From: Lewinella sp. IMCC34191
GTDB taxonomy: Bacteria > Bacteroidota > Bacteroidia > Chitinophagales > Saprospiraceae
Assembly (NCBI RefSeq): GCF_003390935.1
Contig: NZ_QNQZ01000001.1
Span: forward strand, 248,001 to 312,000
DNA: 64,000 nt
Direction: 5' to 3'
In this document: one piece after another, positions 36,893-45,820 of the stretch
Numbering within the stretch: the first letter of the stretch is position 1
Layout of the letters: the number at the start of each line of letters is the position of its first letter
Notes under the pieces: model-generated
What the model saw: only the letters and a program-made list of their open reading frames with translations
What the model was told of the DNA's origin: nothing
The model's database searches: none
Position numbers and translations under genes: made by a program

Positions 36893-38287
36893 TTATTTCG
36901 TTTGACTGGATGTTGGCGCTCCCGCTCGGACACCGGTGTCTACGGTCACGTGGGGGTAGCTATGCGCGAAGGTCGCAGCCGCTTCAAGGCTGACGTCGGT
37001 CTGCCAGAGGTAGACCCGTTCCAGATTAGGGTAGCGGGATAGGTACTCGAAGATGCCGTCGTCCACCTGCGTCCCGTACAGGTTCAGGCTTTCCAGGTGC
37101 GCTAGCTCTACCAGCCTTTCCACGGTTGCGTTGGTCAGCCGCGTACCGTTAAGGCGTAGCCGGTTCAAATTGGAGAAGCGGGGTAGGGGGGCAAGATCCG
37201 CGTCGTCCAGGTCCTGGTCGTCGAGGTTGAGGTAGACGACCTGTTCCGCGGCCGCGTCGGCCAGCTGTTGCAGGGTTCCGGCGCTAATCCGGCTGCCGGG
37301 CTTCGGCTGAACTTCGAGCGCCCCGCCCTCCGGCTGCAGCGCGGAGAGCTGCCAGCCCAGGGACCGCAAACGATCCATCGTGGCCTCCTTGAGTAGCGGG
37401 ACATCCACGTTGTCCACGAACCGGCGCGGCCGCATATCGAGCCCGTAATCCCGCTCGAGAAGCGCTTTCAGGGCTTCCGGCATTTCTTCCCCGTCGAAGA
37501 CAAAATTCGTGTCCGCCCCCTCCGCGATCCAGTAGCGGAGCAGCTCTACCTGGGTATACGTCCACGGATCGCCGTTCGGGGGCATGGCCTTTACGTGGTC
37601 GCGCGGCAGGGTGACCCGTTGTAACCAGTGGCTACGTAGCGGTTCCCCGGCTTCGAAGAGCGGTCCGTCGTCACCGCCAGCGTAGGCAAAGTGCGGCTCG
37701 TCGAGGCGCAGTCCGCCCCGTTGTTCCCCCGCCCCGTGACACTTCACGCAGCTTTCTTCCAGGGCCGGCTGCAGGAAGGTAGCGTACAGGGAAATGGAAT
37801 CAATGTCCGTCAGGGACCAGTCGCGGTAGGCGCTCGAATCCGGCGTATGCCCCACCAGCCGTTGGACCACTGCTGGGGCATGTTGGTAGAGGTAGTCTTC
37901 CCCGTGAGTGAGGCTACCGCCCAGGTGTCCGGCCAGGCCAAGTACGCCGGCGACCAGCAAACCGTAGCCCTTGGCCACTCTTCCGCCGCGGCCGGTCACG
38001 AATATCCCGGCGATCGCGAGGACCGCCACGCTCACGCCGAGCCAGCGGTGCCAGAATAGCGTGTCGCCCCCACCACTCTCCGCGGCCAGTAACCAGCCGC
38101 AGACCGCGGCAATAATGGCGGAGGCGCCCCCGAGGATCCACGCTACCCGGACGGCCGATCTGGACTGATCGCCCGGCCACCACTCCAGTACCGCGGCCAG
38201 CAGCAGAAAGCCGATGGGCAGGTGCCCCACGAGTGGGTGAAAGCGACCGACGAAGAGGGAGAAATCTGCCAGGACCGGTAATTGCAT
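36893..38287 (-). CDS. Membrane cytochrome-like protein with DUF2231, PSCyt1 and leucine-rich repeats
   Basis: 464 residues from the ATG at 38287; the frame opens at 38362, but the inner ATG lies at the first helix. Four transmembrane helices (about 8-30, 46-68, 78-98, 105-124) form a DUF2231-like membrane unit with HPLVGHLPIGF. A cytochrome-c-like domain with ESCVKCHG (Cys180, Cys183, His184) follows, and leucine-rich repeats (LEVQPKPGS..., FSNLNRLRLNGTRLTNATV, LAHLESLNLYGTQVDDGIF, YPNLERVYLWQTDVSLEAA) make up the last third. It is the first gene of the cassette and could anchor an electron-transfer complex in the membrane (inference). A similar layout occurs in other Bacteroidota and Planctomycetes. 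Confidence 0.9.
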   Translation of the reverse strand: MQLPVLADFSLFVGRFHPLVGHLPIGFLLLAAVLEWWPGDQSRSAVRVAWILGGASAIIAAVCGWLLAAESGGGDTLFWHRWLGVSVAVLAIAGIFVTGRGGRVAKGYGLLVAGVLGLAGHLGGSLTHGEDYLYQHAPAVVQRLVGHTPDSSAYRDWSLTDIDSISLYATFLQPALEESCVKCHGAGEQRGGLRLDEPHFAYAGGDDGPLFEAGEPLRSHWLQRVTLPRDHVKAMPPNGDPWTYTQVELLRYWIAEGADTNFVFDGEEMPEALKALLERDYGLDMRPRRFVDNVDVPLLKEATMDRLRSLGWQLSALQPEGGALEVQPKPGSRISAGTLQQLADAAAEQVVYLNLDDQDLDDADLAPLPRFSNLNRLRLNGTRLTNATVERLVELAHLESLNLYGTQVDDGIFEYLSRYPNLERVYLWQTDVSLEAAATFAHSYPHVTVDTGVRAGAPTSSQTK

Positions 38288-38509
38288 GATCGTGATGAGG
38301 GCGTTGGCGCCCGGTCCCAAGTTAGTGATTAGCCGGCTTGTCGGTCCCCGTCCCCCGAACACCGTAATTTTGCCTCCCCTTTATGGCAGCGCGGTACCCG
38401 GGTACCAGCTCCGGATTCCGCCGCATGACGGCTGCCGCTGCCGGAGTCGAACATCCCTGACATGGCTGGGTTGCCCTTATAGCCACATGAATAGTGGAAA
38501 ACCAATACT

Positions 38510-38992
38510 ATGAAGAACTTACAAGATCTCCTCGAACACCAACTGAAAGACCTGTACTCCGCCGAGGGACAACTGGCGGAAGTCCTGCCAAAAATGGTGG
38601 CGGCCGCCTCCGACTCCAAACTCAAGGCCATGTTCACCGACCAGCTGAAGCAGACCAAGTCGCAGCAGGACCGGGTCCGCAAAGTGCTGGAAGACATCAA
38701 GGTCAAGCCGGGCGGCGTCAAGTGCGAAGCCATGGCCGGACTCATCAAGGAGTGCGAGGGCATGATCGAGGAAGACACGAACGACGCCGTAAAGGACGCC
38801 GGCCTGATCGCCGAGGCCCAGCGCTGCGCCCACTACGAAATCGCCGGCTACGGTACCGCCACGAAGTACGCCATGACCCTCGGTCACGATAAAATGGTCA
38901 AGGTACTAGACGCCATCCTGGACGAGGAATCGCGCTACAACGAGGAGCTTAACGACCTGGCTATCCAGGAGCTCAATAAAAAGGCCGTATAG
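38510..38992 (+). CDS. DUF892 (YciE-like) ferritin-fold protein
   Basis: 160 residues, all-helical, with the family opening LQDLLEHQLKDLYSAEGQLAEVLPKM and DQLKQTKSQQDRVRKVLEDI, and the closing EESRYNEELNDLAIQELNKKAV. Acidic and His residues at regular spacing (E13 region, E in EDTNDAV, H in CAHYEIAGYG) fit the di-iron four-helix bundle. Proteins of the family are induced by stress or desiccation, and iron oxidation or storage is assumed. A strong terminator follows at 39026. Confidence 0.93.
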   Translation: MKNLQDLLEHQLKDLYSAEGQLAEVLPKMVAAASDSKLKAMFTDQLKQTKSQQDRVRKVLEDIKVKPGGVKCEAMAGLIKECEGMIEEDTNDAVKDAGLIAEAQRCAHYEIAGYGTATKYAMTLGHDKMVKVLDAILDEESRYNEELNDLAIQELNKKAV

Positions 38993-39025
38993 TTCCTGCG
39001 CTTCGGCGCGAAGAATTGTATAAAT

Positions 39026-39065
39026 AAAACCGCCGCCCAGGTCCTCGGATCTGGGCGGCGGTTTT
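39026..39065. terminator. Bidirectional intrinsic terminator
   Basis: A 15-base-pair perfect stem (AAAACCGCCGCCCAG pairing with CTGGGCGGCGGTTTT) encloses a 10-base loop and is followed by TGTTTCG on + and ATTTATAC on -. It lies between the convergent DUF892 and esterase genes and can serve both. Confidence 0.9.
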
Positions 39066-39080
39066 GTTTCGCTGGGATGG

Positions 39081-40262
39081 CTACTGGAAGGCGGCGTTCA
39101 GTTCGTCGGCAGCGAGTTGCTGTGCTTCGCCGGCCAGGGGGACGGCGGCGTAGGTGCCAAAAAACTCGTGGGTCGTTCCGGGGTAGAGTTCGTACGTGAC
39201 CGCTACGCCCGCGTCGCGCAGGGCCTGGGCGAGCAGCATGCCTTCGGTTTGCAGAGGGTCGATTTCCGCGGCGATGATGGTGGCGGGCGGCATTCCGGTT
39301 AGTTCGGCCTCGTCGACCAGGGAAATAAGGGGGTTATCCCCGTCGGCCGGTGAGTTGAAGTACTTCTCGGTGAAGAAGATGATGTTGGGGCGATTGAGGG
39401 GGACCGCGTTGGCGTATTCTTCATAGGACTCGGTCATCAGGTCGTTGTTAGCGACCGGGTAAACCAGGAGCTGGTGCACGGGGAGGGTGACCCCACGGTC
39501 ACGGGCCATCAGGCAAACGGCGGCGGCCATGTTTCCCCCGGCACTTTCGCCCGCGGTGGCGATACGGCTGGAGTCGATACCAATGCTCGCGGCGTTCTCC
39601 CGGACCCATTTATAGGCGGCAAAGGCATCTTCGTGCGCGGCGGGGAACTTATTCATATCCTCGGATGCCAGCCGGTAGTCGACCGATACGACCACGGCCC
39701 CGGTAAGTTCGGCCAGCAGCTGCGCCGAAGGCTCATAGACTTCCAGGGAGCCAATCACCCAGCCACCACCGTGGTAGTAAACGATACCGGGGCGGTTGCT
39801 TGAACTGCCCTCCGTCGGGGTGTACACCCGTACCGGGATTCCGTCCGGAGCGGATTGGGGGGTAAAGCTTGGAGGCAGGATGCGCTGGTCAGTCATGACC
39901 TCCGGAACGGGGGCCGGTTGATTGTTGCGGGCCAGGAGCGTATTCAAAGCATCGGTAACGCTGTGGTTCATGCGCGCCTGACGGGCCGTTAGCTCGGGCA
40001 GCGCCGGGTCACCGAAGGCCACGAATTGCTCGATGACGGCCCACATCTGGTCGTCCATGTCGGGGGCGTAGTCGGGTTTGGGACCCATGGGCTCGATCAG
40101 CTCGTCGTCAGAGAGGAGGAGATCGTCGTCGTCACTACAGGAAGTCAGCGACGCGGCCATCAGAATGGTCAGTCCGGCGCAGAAAAGAAGGCGGGAAAGG
40201 GAGGGCAACCCGCAAGGGGCTACCGTCGGGAGGATAATGTGTTGCATAGTGTAATTGGTCAA
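39081..40262 (-). CDS. Hormone-sensitive-lipase-type alpha/beta hydrolase, lipoprotein
   Basis: 393 residues, or 388 if the ATG at 40247 is used. Lipobox LTSC sits after the hydrophobic stretch LLFCAGLTILMAAS. The HSL-type motifs are complete: oxyanion YYHGGGWVIG, nucleophile elbow TAGESAGGNMA, the acid in AAEIDPLQTEG, and the catalytic His in GTTHEFFG. An Asp-rich linker (SDDDDLLLSDDE) follows the lipid anchor. The enzyme would hydrolyse short acyl esters or acetylated sugars at the membrane. The gene shares its terminator with the DUF892 gene. Confidence 0.93.
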   Translation of the reverse strand: MTNYTMQHIILPTVAPCGLPSLSRLLFCAGLTILMAASLTSCSDDDDLLLSDDELIEPMGPKPDYAPDMDDQMWAVIEQFVAFGDPALPELTARQARMNHSVTDALNTLLARNNQPAPVPEVMTDQRILPPSFTPQSAPDGIPVRVYTPTEGSSSNRPGIVYYHGGGWVIGSLEVYEPSAQLLAELTGAVVVSVDYRLASEDMNKFPAAHEDAFAAYKWVRENAASIGIDSSRIATAGESAGGNMAAAVCLMARDRGVTLPVHQLLVYPVANNDLMTESYEEYANAVPLNRPNIIFFTEKYFNSPADGDNPLISLVDEAELTGMPPATIIAAEIDPLQTEGMLLAQALRDAGVAVTYELYPGTTHEFFGTYAAVPLAGEAQQLAADELNAAFQ

Positions 40263-40578
40263 ACAAGGTGGCTACCCGCATTGCCATGGTACAAAACGTA
40301 CGCAATGGGTGGCCTCGGAATGGAAATTGCCGATATTTGAGTAAATAAACGGCGAAAATGCGCGAATGTTGAGAAAATTATGCTCAAAATTTAACGGGCA
40401 ATCTGTGCCCGATTATCCTTTTTTCAAGGCACGGACCAGTTTTTTGCGCCGTAGCGCAGGTGCAGGGGCAATTTCGGCAAGCCTTAAGGTCAGGGGAGAC
40501 ATAAGCCCGAGACGATGCCCCCAAATGCGAGTGACCGCATACGCTAGGCATGCGGTCCTCCGAAAGCTGCCGGTTCGC
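40263..40578. other. Intergenic region with two inverted repeats
   Basis: The region holds a copy of the short palindromic repeat (40441-40461) and a perfect 8-base-pair hairpin, GACCGCAT at 40533-40540 with ATGCGGTC at 40550-40557 and a 9-base loop. The hairpin lies 22 bases after the stop of the T9SS gene on the minus strand and may end its transcript, although no T tract follows. No gene is seen. Confidence 0.5.
40441..40461 (+). repeat. Short palindromic intergenic repeat, copy
   Basis: T5 followed by GCGCCGTAGCGCAGGT, with the inner TGCGC/GCGCA inverted pair. Two mismatches to the copies at 44083 and 51067. Confidence 0.5.
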
Positions 40579-42258
40579 TTACAACTTAACCAACACCTGG
40601 GTAGCACTTCCCGCCCGTACGATGTACGTCCCGGAGGGTAAGCCGGCAAGATCGAACGTCTCCTGGTGGTTTCCCTTTGCCACCGGCCGCACCCGGGACG
40701 TGACGTCGGTTCCGCTGATATCGTAGATGGCCACGGGACTTTCGACGGCCCGATCGGTGCTTACCGTGAACTGGTTCCGGGTGGGGTTGGGGTAAACGGA
40801 CAACTGGGCCTGGGGAGATTGGATCCAGGTGCTCCTAACCCCCAGGATTACATCGTATCCGTCAAAGTCGGTTTGCCTCAGCCGGTAGTACACCTGTCCG
40901 TAGCCAGCGTTCGGATCTTGGATTAGGTAGTAGGAAGGTGTAGCGGTGGTTCCGGCTCCCTGTAAGGTGGCGACCGTTTCCCAGATAATGCCGTCTACGG
41001 AGCGCTCCGCCGTGAAAGATGCGTTGTTTTCTTCCCGGGAAGTGGCCCAATTTATGGCCACAGGGCCTTGCGGGGTGACCTCGACGGCATAGGACATCAA
41101 TTCGCCGGACAGCGCCGCCATGGCTTCCATGGACTGGTACGCTACCTGAGCCGGTCCGGCCACGGCAAAAGTTAGCGGGTCGTTCTGGTTCCTGTACTCG
41201 GTGGCGATCCACGCCGCAGACCGGCTTTGGGTGGCCATCCGCATCTCGTCGTAGTCGGCGTCGATCAGGTGGTCGGCATCGTACTGCGAGCGGCCGAAAT
41301 AGTTATTGATGGTGGGCTCAACCTGGGCGGGGGTAATGGTGAGCGTTACGGTATTACCGTACCGCTGTCCGTTCCGGTAGATGGTCATCGAGTTGGCTAC
41401 GTCGTCAATGGTGATGGCCCAGTGTACCCATTCTTCCACACCATTGGTGGCATTGGCCACGATGGGACCGGTTTCCCCGGGAATGCCGGTATTGGTGATG
41501 CGGGCGCGGGTTTCGCCGAGGTTCCCTACATCAGATGAGGGCGTAAAGAAGAAGTTGCGGTTTACATCGCTGCCGAAGTCGAAAATACGCTCCCAGTTGG
41601 TTTGAGTTTGGTGCAGTCGGATCCAACCGGACCAGGTAAAACTATTAGCCCCGGTCAGCAGGTTATCGGGTGCTTTCAGGTATTGGCCACCGGCTACGTC
41701 CGCATCACGGGACAAGACTCTACTTGGATTGAGGAGGCCCCGGGAAAGGCCGACCTTACCATCAATACTGGTCGTCCGGAAGTCCGTAAGGTGCGTGCCG
41801 GCGTTGCTAACGTCCAGCGTGTTCCCCTCGAAACCATACACGCCCAGGTAGTCGGTGCCCCAGGTATCGGGAGTGGAGGGATCGGTGGTAATACGGTGAT
41901 TGCCGTAGTACACGATCAGGCGGGTATCTCGCTTATTGTCCAAAGCGGGCACGTTTACGTAGCCTACCCAGCGGCCCGCCGTACCGTCGTACTCCACCAT
42001 TTGGTGCGAAAGGACGGTGGCCCCGTCGGCCGCGGTGAATACGACATCGTACCCGTTGGCACTTTCCATGTTGCCCCCCTGATCTACGGTACGTAAGGTA
42101 GCATCCTCCAGGTGGATTAACAAGGGATAATTGACCAGGGGCTCTCTGCCCGAAACGAGCTTGTTGGAAACGGTAATCTCTTTAAAAGTCGTGTAGCCGG
42201 GTGGTTGGGCGGCGAGCAGGGTAGAGAAGAACAGGGAGGCGAGCAAAACGTATTTCAT
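40579..42258 (-). CDS. DUF2341/LamG-domain secreted protein with T9SS sorting domain
   Basis: 559 residues from the ATG at 42258, which begins a Sec signal (MKYVLLASLFFSTLLAAQ). Residues about 20-130 are DUF2341 (YTTFKEITVSNKLVSGREPLVNYPLLIHL). A LamG/concanavalin domain follows (WSGWIRLHQTQTNWERIFDF, HWAITIDDVANSMTIYRNGQ). Then comes a linker with the phrase typical of T9SS cargo (ATSREENNASFTAERSVDGI), and a C-terminal sorting domain (LSVYPNPTRNQFTV ... LAGLPSGTYIVR). The last part predicts export through the type IX system to the cell surface. The binding target is unknown; the DUF2341-LamG pair often recognises glycans. Confidence 0.9.
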   Translation of the reverse strand: MKYVLLASLFFSTLLAAQPPGYTTFKEITVSNKLVSGREPLVNYPLLIHLEDATLRTVDQGGNMESANGYDVVFTAADGATVLSHQMVEYDGTAGRWVGYVNVPALDNKRDTRLIVYYGNHRITTDPSTPDTWGTDYLGVYGFEGNTLDVSNAGTHLTDFRTTSIDGKVGLSRGLLNPSRVLSRDADVAGGQYLKAPDNLLTGANSFTWSGWIRLHQTQTNWERIFDFGSDVNRNFFFTPSSDVGNLGETRARITNTGIPGETGPIVANATNGVEEWVHWAITIDDVANSMTIYRNGQRYGNTVTLTITPAQVEPTINNYFGRSQYDADHLIDADYDEMRMATQSRSAAWIATEYRNQNDPLTFAVAGPAQVAYQSMEAMAALSGELMSYAVEVTPQGPVAINWATSREENNASFTAERSVDGIIWETVATLQGAGTTATPSYYLIQDPNAGYGQVYYRLRQTDFDGYDVILGVRSTWIQSPQAQLSVYPNPTRNQFTVSTDRAVESPVAIYDISGTDVTSRVRPVAKGNHQETFDLAGLPSGTYIVRAGSATQVLVKL

Positions 42259-42442
42259 CGGTCGAGGTGTTGATGCCAAAAGATTTTCGTCGCCCGACGG
42301 GGGGCGCAAAAATCAGTAAGCCAAAACGATGCCAATGAAATGGAGGCTCTATATCAATCGATTAAGCATTACGGGAAAATGCCATGTGTTCCAATATTTG
42401 GAAGGTTCTATTTTCTGAAACGCGATTCCTGGCGGTAGGGGC

Positions 42443-43357
42443 TCACCGCCTGGCCACCCAGCGCTCCGACCGTTGGGCGGCAGCTTCTCCTGCTGCCGGA
42501 ATGAAGGTGCGGGCGGTGGCATCCCTGCGACGTTCTAGCCAGGCTTGCAACTTAGCTTCCTTGGATCTGGTCTTCCGGTAGACGGGTATAGTGCGAAAAT
42601 CCGTTCGACCGGCGGCGTCAATTTGAGCCTCCAGGGTGGTAGCTGTAAGGTGATGCGTGATGAAGAACTCGGAGATTAGCGCGTTCCAGTCCCGCTTATT
42701 CCCCCAGTAATGACCGATCACGGAATTCGCGGTTGCCACTGGGCCTGCTTCGGTCAGGGCAATTGAAAAGCTATACTGCTCAATCAGCCGCGGGGTCACG
42801 CCGGCGGCAATCATATCGTCACAAATTGCCAGAGCATCCCGCAGAATGGCAAAAGCGCTCCCCCCCCCCAAACCTACGACACCGGAATTGTACATGACGT
42901 GAGATTTCTGAACCGTCGTACCTCCAAAAGTCTTGCAGAGGGTCTGCTGTCCCATGCGGCGCTCCGATTTAGTGGGCATTTCGAAGAGTGGACCCTCCAG
43001 GGCATGCAGGAGACTTTTACCAGCGGTTAGGTCATTAGCAAGTTGTTGCGGATCGCCGAAACAGAAGGTGTCCGCATCTACGTATACGACATCGCGTTCC
43101 GGATACTCGGCGACCAGGTGCCGGATGGCCAGGATTTTGGTCCGGAGGAAGTTGTCTTGCGGTCCTTTCCAGTCCTGTAGGGTTGCGGAACTGATGGGGA
43201 TGATGCGGACGGCCTCTTCCAACCTGCCGTAAAACCGCGGCGCATCCGTGATGATACATACTTTACCCGACTTCCGCGAAAGCAGGGTCAAGGCGGCAAA
43301 ATTGGCTTGTTGGTGTATAGAGGGGCTGGTCCCGAATGTAAAGAGTAAATAGATCAT
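42443..43357 (-). CDS. Glycosyltransferase-like protein (GT-A fold)
   Basis: 304 residues, no signal. The N-terminal half resembles nucleotide-diphospho-sugar transferases: LLFTFGTSPSIHQQANFAAL, VCIITDAPRFY, and the D-x-D motif DVVYVDADTFCFGD. The C-terminal half (NSGVVGLGGGSAFAILRDAL, LIEQYSFSIAL, IGHYWGNKRDW) is similar to the acceptor side of GT8/DUF-type enzymes. The donor and acceptor are not readable. It is not near other glycan-synthesis genes, and its 185-base upstream neighbour is the T9SS protein. Confidence 0.65.
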   Translation of the reverse strand: MIYLLFTFGTSPSIHQQANFAALTLLSRKSGKVCIITDAPRFYGRLEEAVRIIPISSATLQDWKGPQDNFLRTKILAIRHLVAEYPERDVVYVDADTFCFGDPQQLANDLTAGKSLLHALEGPLFEMPTKSERRMGQQTLCKTFGGTTVQKSHVMYNSGVVGLGGGSAFAILRDALAICDDMIAAGVTPRLIEQYSFSIALTEAGPVATANSVIGHYWGNKRDWNALISEFFITHHLTATTLEAQIDAAGRTDFRTIPVYRKTRSKEAKLQAWLERRRDATARTFIPAAGEAAAQRSERWVARR

Positions 43358-43437
43358 GTCGGGTCTACGCCCTTTGTTTTAGGTGGTCCTCGAAGGTAAA
43401 CATACCTTTTCTATACCACCCGTATACCAACCTACTG

Positions 43438-44025
43438 CTAAGGAATCCACCGATTAATCGCCACGGTTCCCGCCAACGGGTGATCAATCAGCGTATCCCG
43501 CTCGTGAAGGATACGTTCCTGGGTGTAGGTGCCGGCTGCTAGGTCGGGTTGGGTATAGATTTCGAGCTGCCGGTCGATCAGGTTGACGATCCAGTACTCG
43601 GGTATGCCGGCGCAGGCGTAGATGCCGCGCTTGGCGCCCCGATCCCGCGGCAGGGTCTTGTCGGCCACCTCGATGAGGAGGTGGATGTCTTCGGGGTAGG
43701 GGTGGTGATCCAGGTAGTTGTGTTCGCTAAGCCAGGCGATGACGTAGTCCGGTTCGGGTTCGGAGCCTTCCGCAATCGTAATCGGTTGCTCCTGGCTGCA
43801 CAAGTATTTGCCATCCAGCAGCTTTACAAAATGCGCATTAATCGTGCGCACGCACACCGCATGAAAACGTCCTATCGGACTCCTATTTACAATCTTCCCG
43901 TTAAGTAGTTCCACCGGATCGTCCTCTCCTAAAATGCCGGCTTCAATCATGGCGTGGTACCGCTCCACGGTGATGAAGTGCAAATGAGCAAGCAACTCTA
44001 TATTTGGATCGGCGGTAGCGGTCAT
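43438..44025 (-). CDS. Uma2-family (DUF820) endonuclease-like protein
   Basis: 195 residues. Family marks are VERYHAMIEAGILGEDDPVELLNGKIV, EPDYVIAWL, IHLLIEVADKTLPRDRGAKRGIYACAGIPEYWIVNL, and YTQERIL. The PD-(D/E)xK-like acidic residues (E in VELLNGK, D in EPDYV, E..K in LIEVADKTL) are present. Function is uncertain; many copies are thought to be relics of restriction-like nucleases. A copy of the short palindromic repeat lies 57 bases upstream. Confidence 0.85.
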   Translation of the reverse strand: MTATADPNIELLAHLHFITVERYHAMIEAGILGEDDPVELLNGKIVNRSPIGRFHAVCVRTINAHFVKLLDGKYLCSQEQPITIAEGSEPEPDYVIAWLSEHNYLDHHPYPEDIHLLIEVADKTLPRDRGAKRGIYACAGIPEYWIVNLIDRQLEIYTQPDLAAGTYTQERILHERDTLIDHPLAGTVAINRWIP

Positions 44026-44082
44026 GGCGTTATGCGTTCATCTGCTTAAACGTGAATGTACGTAGGCAGGTTGGCAACTTTC

Positions 44083-44104
44083 TACCTGCGCTCCGCCGCA
44101 AAAA
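44083..44104 (-). repeat. Short palindromic intergenic repeat, copy
   Basis: The minus strand reads T5 then GCGGCGGAGCGCAGGTA, identical over 22 bases to the copy at 51067. It lies 57 bases upstream of the Uma2 gene and in the same orientation as it. Confidence 0.7.
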
Positions 44105-44105
44105 C

Positions 44106-45392
44106 CTAAAACCCGAACTGCGCCGGCAACCACGTACTCAATCCCGGCACCAGCGTCACGATCAGCAGGGCTACCAGCATGGCGACGAAGAAGGGCAGCA
44201 ACGGCCGCACCACCTTCTGGATGGTCGTCCCCGCTACGCCCACGCCCACGAAGAGGACGGCACCCACAGGTGGCGTACACAGGCCGATACACAGATTCAG
44301 GATCATGATGATGCCGAAGTGGACCGGATCGATGCCGATCTGCACGGCCACGGGCAGGAAGATCGGCGTGAAGATGAGGACCGCCGGCGTCATGTCCATG
44401 AACACCCCCACGAAGAGGAGGATCAGGTTGATGATGATCATGATCACGATCGGATTGTCGCTGGTGGCCAGCAGGAAAGACGTGATGTCCTGGGGGATGT
44501 TCTCGAAGGCCATGATCCACGACATCGAGATGGACGTGGCGATCAGAATCATTACGATGGAGGTAGTGCCCACCGCGTTGAGGAAAACCTGCGGCAGGTC
44601 GCTAACCTTTACCTCTCCGTAGACGAAACTCAGGATCAAACAGTACAGCACCGCCGCCGCCGAGGCTTCCGTAGCGGTAAAGACGCCGGCTACGATACCG
44701 CCGATGACGATCACCAGCAGCAACAGGCTCGGTAGCGCCCCGATAAAGGTGCGGCCGATCTCGCCGAGCGACGTCTTGCCGCGGGTCGTATAGCCCTTGC
44801 GTTTCGCCACGATGGCGGCCACGATCATGAGCAGAAAACCCGTCAGCAGACCGGGCACGTAGCCCGCCAGGAAGAGGGCGGCAATACTTACGCCGCCGCT
44901 GGCCAGGCTGTAAACAATCAGGATATTACTGGGTGGAATGATCAGGCCCGTGGTGGAGGAGGTGATGTTAACCGCGGCCGAAAATTCCTTGCTGTAGCCT
45001 TCCTTCTCCATGGCCTTGCCTACGGTTTCCCCGATGGCCGAAGCCGCCGCGGCCGCCGATCCGGCAATGGCGCCGAAGAGCATGGCGGCGATGATGTTGA
45101 CGTGGGCCAGTCCGCCGGGCAGTCCACCGACGAGCGAGCGGGCAAAGGCGATGAGCCGCCGCGCAATGCCGCCCTGGTTCATGATCTGGCCGGCCAGGAT
45201 GAAGAAGGGAATGGCCAGCAGGCTGAAGCTGTCCAGGCCGGAGGCGGTTTGCTGGGCGACGGTCGTCAGGGCCGGCAGCGAGGGAATACTGAACAGCATG
45301 GTCACCGTGGCGCTGATGCCGATGCACCAGGCGATGGGCATGCCCAGACCGATCAAAATGACGAAGGTGAGAACGAGGATGGCAACTTCCAT
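44106..45392 (-). CDS. dctM: TRAP transporter large permease (DctM)
   Basis: 428 residues, about twelve transmembrane helices, with the DctM motifs LIGLGMPIAWCIGIS, IPFFILAGQIMNQGGIARRL, IIPPSNILIVYSLASGG and PAVLIFTPIFLPVA...IGIDPVHFGIIM. It carries the solute and the Na+ symport in a tripartite ATP-independent periplasmic system. Its start overlaps the stop of dctQ by one base, so the pair is coupled. It is the last gene of the uxaC-kdgK-eda-dctP-dctQ-dctM run, which points to uronate uptake. Confidence 0.96.
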   Translation of the reverse strand: MEVAILVLTFVILIGLGMPIAWCIGISATVTMLFSIPSLPALTTVAQQTASGLDSFSLLAIPFFILAGQIMNQGGIARRLIAFARSLVGGLPGGLAHVNIIAAMLFGAIAGSAAAAASAIGETVGKAMEKEGYSKEFSAAVNITSSTTGLIIPPSNILIVYSLASGGVSIAALFLAGYVPGLLTGFLLMIVAAIVAKRKGYTTRGKTSLGEIGRTFIGALPSLLLLVIVIGGIVAGVFTATEASAAAVLYCLILSFVYGEVKVSDLPQVFLNAVGTTSIVMILIATSISMSWIMAFENIPQDITSFLLATSDNPIVIMIIINLILLFVGVFMDMTPAVLIFTPIFLPVAVQIGIDPVHFGIIMILNLCIGLCTPPVGAVLFVGVGVAGTTIQKVVRPLLPFFVAMLVALLIVTLVPGLSTWLPAQFGF

Positions 45393-45820
45393 CAGGTGGC
45401 TTTAAAGTCCGACAGGCGGTAATAGATGATGAGAAGTCCGCTGATCGGCACGACGGAGTAGATGATCGACATCGGTACGCCCAGGGCCGGCGACAGCTGA
45501 CCGAGCTGCGCCGTAAGCAGTACCAGACGGGTGCCGCCGATCACCATCACCCCGAAGGCGAAGAGGATGATCAGGACGGCGATGAGTTTTACGGGCTTGT
45601 TCGCCAGCAGGTCGATGGACAGGTGCATGCGCTGGCCGCTGGCGTAGGCGGCGCCGAGGATACCGATCCAGATCAGCAGGAAGCGGGCCATCTCCTCCGA
45701 CCAGCTGGCCTGGTTGCTCATCACGTAGCGGGTGAAGACGCCCCAGAGTACATCGAGCGTCATGACGGCCAGCATGATGACCAGTACGTAGCCTAATACT
45801 TTGTCTACTTTATCCTTCAT
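45392..45820 (-). CDS. dctQ: TRAP transporter small permease (DctQ)
   Basis: 142 residues from the ATG at 45820; an in-frame ATG at 45838 adds six. The four helices of DctQ are clear, with VFTRYVMSNQASWSEEMARFLLIWIGILGAAYASGQRMHLSIDLL as the conserved centre. The start overlaps the end of dctP by 11 bases. Confidence 0.95.
   Translation of the reverse strand: MKDKVDKVLGYVLVIMLAVMTLDVLWGVFTRYVMSNQASWSEEMARFLLIWIGILGAAYASGQRMHLSIDLLANKPVKLIAVLIILFAFGVMVIGGTRLVLLTAQLGQLSPALGVPMSIIYSVVPISGLLIIYYRLSDFKAT

Noticed and set aside
38430-38470. tRNA-like TTCGA segment
   Set aside because: The flanking bases do not form a T-arm or an acceptor stem.
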